In this document: positions 58,137 through 64,000 of the stretch, piece by piece
Layout: every line of letters begins with the position of its first letter
Position numbering within the stretch: the first letter of the stretch is position 1
Origin: Candidatus Limnocylindrales bacterium
GTDB taxonomy: Bacteria; Desulfobacterota; Binatia; UBA1149; CAITLU01
Direction of reading: 5' to 3'
Assembly (NCBI GenBank): GCA_035626395.1
Contig: DASPNR010000042.1
Coordinates: forward strand, 813,206 to 877,205
Length of the DNA: 64,000 nucleotides
The notes under the pieces: model-generated
The model's database searches: none
The model's input: the letters and a program-made list of their open reading frames with translations, nothing else
Told to the model about the DNA's origin: nothing
Position numbers and translations under genes: made by a program

Positions 58137-59159
58137 ATGGGAAGGACACCACTGCTCACCTGCATCCTCGGCTGTCTCGTCGTGGGCTGGCCGGGCCTCA
58201 TCCGCGCCGAGGAGTATCCACTCGTCGTGCCGCTGGGCCTCGACCGCGATGCCCTGGTCGTGCCGGCCGACAACCCGCTGACGAAGGAAAAAGTCGAGCT
58301 CGGGCGCCTCCTCTACTTCGACCCCAGACTGTCGGCCGACGGCACCATCAGCTGCGCCACCTGCCACGACCCCAATAAGGGCTGGGCCGAGCACTCCGCG
58401 GTCTCCACCGGCATCCGCGGTCAGAAAGGCGGGCGCAACTCGCCCACCGTCCTGAACGCCGCCTTCGGCCTCTTCCAGTTCTGGGACGGCCGCGCCGCCA
58501 GCCTCGAAGATCAGGCGCTGGGGCCGATCGCGAACGAGATCGAGATGGGCAGCTCGCACGATGTCTGTGCACAAACGATAGGTTCCATCGAAGGCTACAA
58601 GCCATTCTTCAAGGCTGCCTACGGCGACGAAGCGGTCACGATCGAGCGTATCTCCAAGGCCATCGCCAGCTTCGAACGCACCGTTTTGTCCGGAAACTCG
58701 GCCTGGGACCGCCATACGCAGAACAACGATCCCACCGCGCTGTCGGAAGCCGCCAAGCGTGGCCTGGCGCTGTTCGAGGGCAAGGCCAACTGCACGCGCT
58801 GCCACGTCGGCTTCAACCTGAGCGACGGAATCTTCCACAACATCGGCGTGGGGATGACCGCCTCCGAACCCGACATGGGGCGGTACAAGGTGACCAACAA
58901 GGATGAGGACAGGGGCGCCTTCAAGACGCCCATCCTGCGCGACCTCAAGCGCACAGCGCCCTACATGCACGATGGCAGCGTCCAGACGTTGGCCGAGGTC
59001 GTCGACTTCTACGATCGCGGCGGCGAGCCCAACCAGTGGCTGGACCCGAAGATGGTCAAGCTCGGCCTCTCGGAGCAGGAGAAGCTCGACCTGGTGGCAT
59101 TCCTCGAGTCGCTGGAGGGCGACTGGGTGCCGATGGCGAGACCGGAGCTTCCAAAGTGA
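58137..59159 (+). CDS. Di-haem cytochrome c peroxidase (MauG/CcpA-like)
   Basis: 340 residues from the ATG at 58137 (GAGGGG upstream), signal peptide ending LIRAEE. Haem motifs CATCH (Cys73-His77) and CTRCH (Cys219-His223) are present. FDPRLSADGTISCATCHDPNKGWAEH, NSPTVLNAAF, FWDGRAASLEDQA and FKTPILRDLKRTAPYMHDGS are family segments. A periplasmic enzyme that reduces hydrogen peroxide or modifies other proteins. Divergent from ilvB. Confidence 0.95.
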   Translation: MGRTPLLTCILGCLVVGWPGLIRAEEYPLVVPLGLDRDALVVPADNPLTKEKVELGRLLYFDPRLSADGTISCATCHDPNKGWAEHSAVSTGIRGQKGGRNSPTVLNAAFGLFQFWDGRAASLEDQALGPIANEIEMGSSHDVCAQTIGSIEGYKPFFKAAYGDEAVTIERISKAIASFERTVLSGNSAWDRHTQNNDPTALSEAAKRGLALFEGKANCTRCHVGFNLSDGIFHNIGVGMTASEPDMGRYKVTNKDEDRGAFKTPILRDLKRTAPYMHDGSVQTLAEVVDFYDRGGEPNQWLDPKMVKLGLSEQEKLDLVAFLESLEGDWVPMARPELPK

Positions 59160-59263
59160 AGTAAGGTGATCATCGAGCTCTGTCGCTTCAAGCCGCTGAA
59201 AACCTATACGGGACCTCCATTCGCTGAACGTACCCTCGCAGTCCACGGCAGCGTCGTGACGCA

Positions 59264-59292
59264 TTGCATTATGGGCATGGTGTGCCTAGTGT
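59264..59292 (+). promoter_or_regulatory. Predicted promoter of the cyclase gene
   Basis: TTGCAT (59264-59269), 17-nt spacer, TAGTGT (59287-59292), with a leader of about 45 nt before the ATG at 59345. Confidence 0.5.
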
Positions 59293-59344
59293 CGACGCGT
59301 GGGCGAATGTCCTCCGGCGATGCGGCGGTAGCAGGGAGCGCGAT

Positions 59345-59971
59345 ATGGATTTCAAGGAGCAGGTGCGGCAGTGGATATCGCCGGATGCGCGGAGCCTGCT
59401 CGGCCTGATGCTGGAGTCGGGTGGGGCCGGCGACGAGGACGTCACCATCGCCTTCACCGACATCGCCGACCACACCTCCTTCACCGACCGGCTCGGGGAT
59501 GATGCGGCTCGGGCCCTGGTCAAGGCGCATGACCGGATCGTGCGCGCGGAGCTGGCCGGAGTCGGCGGCCGAGAGGTCAAGCACACGGGCGACGGCATCA
59601 TGGCCTCGTTCCCTTCGGCAGCACGTGCGCTGCGCTTCGCCGTCAGTGTCCAGCGCTCGGTGGCCGCGTGGAATGCCCGGCACGAGCCGGCGGCGCCGCT
59701 TCGCGTCGCCATCGGTCTCAACAGCGGCTCCCCCATCGCCGATCATGGCGACCTCTTCGGGACGGCGGTGATCGTCGCCTCGCGAATCACCGATCGCGCC
59801 GCCGGCGACCAGATCCTGGTCGCCGACGTCGTGCGCCAGCTCGCATCCGGGAAAGGCTTCACGTTCCTGCCTCGCGGAAGCGAGACGCTGGAGGGGCTGA
59901 GTGAGGCGGTTCCGCTTTTCGAGGTCGTGTGGCAACAGGATTCTGCGGCCGAGCGCGCGGCGGCCGGCTAG
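59345..59971 (+). CDS. Class III adenylate/guanylate cyclase domain protein
   Basis: 208 residues from the ATG at 59345 (GGGAGCG upstream; the longer frame to 59264 is not used). Metal Asp residues at 39 (VTIAFTDIADHTSF) and 83 (KHTGDGIMASFP) are both present, with the substrate Lys at 79. RVAIGLNSGSP and LFGTAVIVASRITDRAAGDQILVADVVRQL contain the transition-state Asn/Arg. It is a near-minimal cyclase without a membrane or receptor domain. Nucleotide specificity is unproven. Followed closely by pepN. Confidence 0.92.
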   Translation: MDFKEQVRQWISPDARSLLGLMLESGGAGDEDVTIAFTDIADHTSFTDRLGDDAARALVKAHDRIVRAELAGVGGREVKHTGDGIMASFPSAARALRFAVSVQRSVAAWNARHEPAAPLRVAIGLNSGSPIADHGDLFGTAVIVASRITDRAAGDQILVADVVRQLASGKGFTFLPRGSETLEGLSEAVPLFEVVWQQDSAAERAAAG

Positions 59972-60007
59972 AATCCCTCTCGACTGCCGACACCACCTGG
60001 AGCAAGC

Positions 60008-62653
60008 ATGGAGCAGACCGCCGCCGTCCCCATCTACCGCAAGGACTATCAGCCGCCCGAGTACCTCATCGAGGAGGCGGACCTGCGCTTCGAACTGGGC
60101 GAGGAGGGAACGCTCGTGCGCTCGTCGCTGGCGTTGCGGCGCAACCCCGACCATCCCTCGCCTGGCACGGACCTGCGACTGGACGGCGAGGGCCTGGAGC
60201 TGCGCGGCATATGGCTCGACGGCCGCGCGCTGACGCCTGCCGAGTACGAGCTGACCGACAAGAGCCTGCGCATCCCGGACGTGCCGGGGTCCTTTTCGCT
60301 GGTGACCGAGGTGCGCGTGCATCCGGAGAGCAACACGGCGCTGGAGGGGCTCTACCGGTCCGGCGGAATGTTCTGCACGCAGTGCGAAGCCGAAGGCTTC
60401 CGCCACATCACCTTCTTCGCCGACCGTCCGGATGTGCTGTCGCGATTCACGACGACCATCGTGGCGGATCGCGAGCGCTACCCGGTGCTGCTTTCCAACG
60501 GCAATCCCGACGGAAGCGGGGACCTCGGGAACGGCGCGCATTGGGCGCGCTGGCGCGACCCGTTTCCCAAGCCCTGCTACCTCTTCGCCCTGGTCGCCGG
60601 AAGGCTTTCCTGCCTCGAAGACCATTTCGTCACGGCCAGCGGCCGCCGCGTCGCACTGCGAATCTACGTCGAGCCGCAGAACGCCGACAAGTGCGAGCAC
60701 GCGATGCGATCGCTGAAGCGCTCCATGAAATGGGACGAGGACGTCTACGGCCGCGAGTACGATCTGGACGTGTTCCACATCGTTGCCGTCGACGACTTCA
60801 ACATGGGCGCGATGGAGAACAAGGGGCTGAACATCTTCAACTCGAAGTATGTTCTGGCGCGTCCGGACACGGCCACCGACGACGACTACGCCGCCATCGA
60901 AGGCGTGATCGGTCACGAGTACTTCCACAACTGGACCGGCAACCGCGTGACTTGCCGTGACTGGTTCCAGCTGAGCCTGAAGGAAGGGCTGACGGTCTTT
61001 CGCGATCAGGAGTTCTCGGCCGACATGTCCTCGCGCGCCGTCAAACGCATCGGCGACGTCCAGGTTCTGCGCGTGCATCAATTCGCCGAGGACGCCGGTC
61101 CGATGGCGCATCCCGTTCGGCCGGACTCCTACATCGAGATCAACAACTTCTACACGTCCACGGTCTACAACAAGGGCGCCGAGGTCGTGCGCATGATGCA
61201 CACCCTGCTCGGGCCCGAGCGCTTCCGCGCCGGCATGGACCTGTACTTCGAGCGCCACGACGGTCAGGCCGTCGCGTGCGACGATTTCGTGGCTGCGATG
61301 GAAGCGGCATCCGGCGTGGACCTGTCCCAGTTCCGCCTCTGGTACAGCCAGGCCGGTACGCCGCGCCTGAACGTGTCGCGCGCCTACGACCCCTCGCAGC
61401 GCGCGCTGACTCTGGAGATCGCGCAGGAGACGCCGCCGACGCCGGGGCAGAGCGAAAAGCAGCCGATGCACCTGCCGCTGGCGATGGCGCTTCTCGGCTC
61501 GGATGGCCGCGAGATGCCGTTGCAGCTCGAGGGCGAGAGCGGCGCGCCGGAAACGCCGACGCGGGTGCTGGAGGTGCGAAAGGCGCGCGAGGTGTTCCGC
61601 TTCGTCAACCTGCGCGAGGAGCCGGTGCCGTCGCTGCTGCGCGGCTTCTCGGCGCCGGTGTGCCTGCAGGGCGCGTACGAGGACCGAGATTTGGCCTTCC
61701 TGGCGGCCAACGACGGCGACGCCTTCAACCGATGGGATGCCGGGCAGCAGCTGGCGCTGCGCCGCATTCTCGAGCTCATCGAGGCCGGCCGCAGCGGTAC
61801 GCCGCTGCAGCTCCCGCGGGATCTCGCCGACGCGTTCCGCAAGACGCTGATGTCGAATCTGGATCCGGCCCTCATCGCCAAGGCGCTGGTGCTGCCGTCG
61901 GAGTCGTACGTGGCCGACCAGATGACCGAGGTGGACGTCGACGCCATTCACGCCGTGCGCACGTTCCTGCGCGAACGGCTGGCCGAGGAGCATCGCGAGG
62001 AGCTGCTTCAGCGCTACCGCGCTGGCCGCACCGCCGCGCCGTATTCCCTGGAGCCGGAGGCCGTGGCGCGCCGGTCGCTGACCAACGTCTGTCTCGCCTA
62101 CATTTCCAGGCTGCCGGGCCAGGAGGCCCGCGAAATCGTGTACGGCCAGTTTCGAAGCGCGGACAACATGACGGACTCGGTGGCGGCGCTGGCCGTGCTG
62201 GCAAACATGGACTGTCCAGAGCGCATCGCCGCGCTCGATGCGTTCTACGCGCGCTGGCGCGGGGAGCCGCTGGTGGTCGACAAATGGCTGAGCGTGCAGG
62301 CGACCTCCGAGCTTCCGGGAACGCTCGACGAGGTCCTGCGTCTGACCGGGCACGAAGCCTTCGACATCAAGAACCCGAACAAGGTGCGCGCTCTCCTCGG
62401 CGCGTTCTGCGGCGCCAATCCGGCCGGCTTCCACGACGCCACCGGCGCCGGCTACCGCTTCCTCGTCGACAACGTTCTGCGCCTGGATTCGCTGAACCCG
62501 CAGGTGGCCGCGCGCATGGTCGGCCTGATGAGCCGCTGGCGCCGCTATGACCAGAACCGCCGCGCGCTGATGAAGGCCGAGCTCGAGAGACTGCTGTCGG
62601 AGACGTCGCTGTCGCGCGACGTCTACGAAGTGGTCAGCAAGAGCCTGGCATGA
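60008..62653 (+). CDS. pepN: Aminopeptidase N (M1 family)
   Basis: 881 residues. GAMENKGLNIF at 267-277 binds the substrate N-terminus; zinc site HEYFH at 303-307 plus Glu326 in LSLKEGLT. The length and the C-terminal helical domain match bacterial PepN. ATP-independent removal of N-terminal residues from peptides in the cytoplasm or periplasm; no signal peptide. Overlaps yhbY by 4 bp (ATGA). Confidence 0.97.
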   Translation: MEQTAAVPIYRKDYQPPEYLIEEADLRFELGEEGTLVRSSLALRRNPDHPSPGTDLRLDGEGLELRGIWLDGRALTPAEYELTDKSLRIPDVPGSFSLVTEVRVHPESNTALEGLYRSGGMFCTQCEAEGFRHITFFADRPDVLSRFTTTIVADRERYPVLLSNGNPDGSGDLGNGAHWARWRDPFPKPCYLFALVAGRLSCLEDHFVTASGRRVALRIYVEPQNADKCEHAMRSLKRSMKWDEDVYGREYDLDVFHIVAVDDFNMGAMENKGLNIFNSKYVLARPDTATDDDYAAIEGVIGHEYFHNWTGNRVTCRDWFQLSLKEGLTVFRDQEFSADMSSRAVKRIGDVQVLRVHQFAEDAGPMAHPVRPDSYIEINNFYTSTVYNKGAEVVRMMHTLLGPERFRAGMDLYFERHDGQAVACDDFVAAMEAASGVDLSQFRLWYSQAGTPRLNVSRAYDPSQRALTLEIAQETPPTPGQSEKQPMHLPLAMALLGSDGREMPLQLEGESGAPETPTRVLEVRKAREVFRFVNLREEPVPSLLRGFSAPVCLQGAYEDRDLAFLAANDGDAFNRWDAGQQLALRRILELIEAGRSGTPLQLPRDLADAFRKTLMSNLDPALIAKALVLPSESYVADQMTEVDVDAIHAVRTFLRERLAEEHREELLQRYRAGRTAAPYSLEPEAVARRSLTNVCLAYISRLPGQEAREIVYGQFRSADNMTDSVAALAVLANMDCPERIAALDAFYARWRGEPLVVDKWLSVQATSELPGTLDEVLRLTGHEAFDIKNPNKVRALLGAFCGANPAGFHDATGAGYRFLVDNVLRLDSLNPQVAARMVGLMSRWRRYDQNRRALMKAELERLLSETSLSRDVYEVVSKSLA

Positions 62654-62973
62654 GCGATACGCGAGACGAGCGACAGCGCGTGCCGCTGACGAGCACGCAG
62701 CGCAAGACGCTGCGCGGGATGGCGCACGAGCTCGAGCCGGTGGTGCACGTGGGCCGGGCGGGCCTGACCGAGCGTGTTCTGGATGCGGTTCGCAGCGCGC
62801 TCGAGGATCACGAGCTGATCAAGATCAAGCTGGCCGCCGAGCGCGAAGAGCGTCAGGAGATGGCTCGCCAGATCCAGAGCGCCTGCGACGCCGAGCTCGT
62901 CGGCCTGATCGGAACCATCGCGATCCTGTACCGGCAGCATCAAGAGCCGGAGAAGCGCACGATCCGCGTCTGA
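62650..62973 (+). CDS. yhbY: YhbY/CRS1 RNA-binding protein
   Basis: 107 residues. LTSTQRKTLRGMAHELEPVVHVGRAGLTERVLDAVRSALEDHELIKIKL is the CRM domain, with the R-A-G-L version of the conserved G-x-x-G loop. Binds pre-50S rRNA in ribosome assembly. ATGA overlap with pepN gives translational coupling. Confidence 0.93.
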   Translation: MSDTRDERQRVPLTSTQRKTLRGMAHELEPVVHVGRAGLTERVLDAVRSALEDHELIKIKLAAEREERQEMARQIQSACDAELVGLIGTIAILYRQHQEPEKRTIRV

Positions 62974-63032
62974 AGGGCCGCGTGAAGCCGGTCGCTGCTG
63001 CGGGCGGCAGCGCCGCGCGCCAGTGGCCCGCC

Positions 63033-64000
<968 letters not shown>

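Noticed and set aside
59204..62434. 1076-codon open frame on the minus strand
   Set aside because: Antisense to pepN and the cyclase, which carry catalytic motifs; the product is His/Arg/Gln-rich without any domain and is a high-GC shadow.

Overview
The window is high-GC, gene-dense, Gram-negative chromosomal DNA with no rRNA, tRNA, phage, insertion sequence or CRISPR array that I can see. Secreted proteins carrying Myxococcus-type cysteine-rich repeats (C-G-D-G-x-x-x-x-G-E-x-C-D), class 1 signal peptides, a lipoprotein, several ABC exporters, orphan PAS/6-TM histidine kinases and di-haem cytochromes suggest a deltaproteobacteria-like lineage (Myxococcota, Desulfobacterota or Binatota-type). 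This placement is an inference from protein style, not from a marker gene.

Left part (1-13.6 kb): the start of an ABC-F ATPase; a secreted Cys-rich protein; a complete Anbu operon on the minus strand (ATP-grasp, alpha-E, transglutaminase-like, Anbu peptidase); a GT-C-like membrane protein followed by a secreted zinc-peptidase-like protein; a hairpin-rich convergent spacer (9.3-9.7 kb); then a small exopolysaccharide or lipopolysaccharide set (two glycosyltransferases and a flippase).

Middle-left (13.6-27 kb): a block of envelope or secreted proteins: a 697-residue Cys-rich protein, a pectinacetylesterase-like esterase sharing an N-terminal helical module with it, and a 1496-residue beta-propeller/di-haem/12-repeat protein. 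Interspersed are a cysteine synthase, a strong bidirectional terminator, an 89-bp tandem genomic repeat and a sulfatase-like membrane enzyme. The non-coding stretch 13.55-14.02 kb holds two hairpins with identical loops and compensatory stem changes, and a promoter-like element that recurs upstream of the Cys-rich gene.

Middle (27-46 kb): flavin-site-altered dodecin, UPF0149 protein, a NatA/NatB-type ABC exporter whose second permease ends in a degenerate CPBP-protease domain, an LspA-like protein missing a catalytic Asp, a TPR protein, and an SDR/sulfotransferase/DUF1214 set. These are followed by a BON protein, a MocR regulator divergent from a PNPOx-fold protein with a palindromic operator, a PAS histidine kinase, a hydratase/GNAT pair, and a metal-type ABC transporter.

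Right part (46-64 kb): ankyrin lipoprotein, repeat-containing secreted protein with a thioesterase, MFS permease, NodIJ-like ABC exporter, second 6-TM histidine kinase, an LMW-PTP/fructosamine-kinase pair (protein deglycation), an acetolactate synthase/GST/acetoacetate-decarboxylase-like operon, a di-haem peroxidase, a class III cyclase, aminopeptidase N with YhbY, and the C-terminal part of an acyl-CoA dehydrogenase. Many genes in operons overlap by ATGA or GTGA, and several convergent pairs overlap at their 3' ends.
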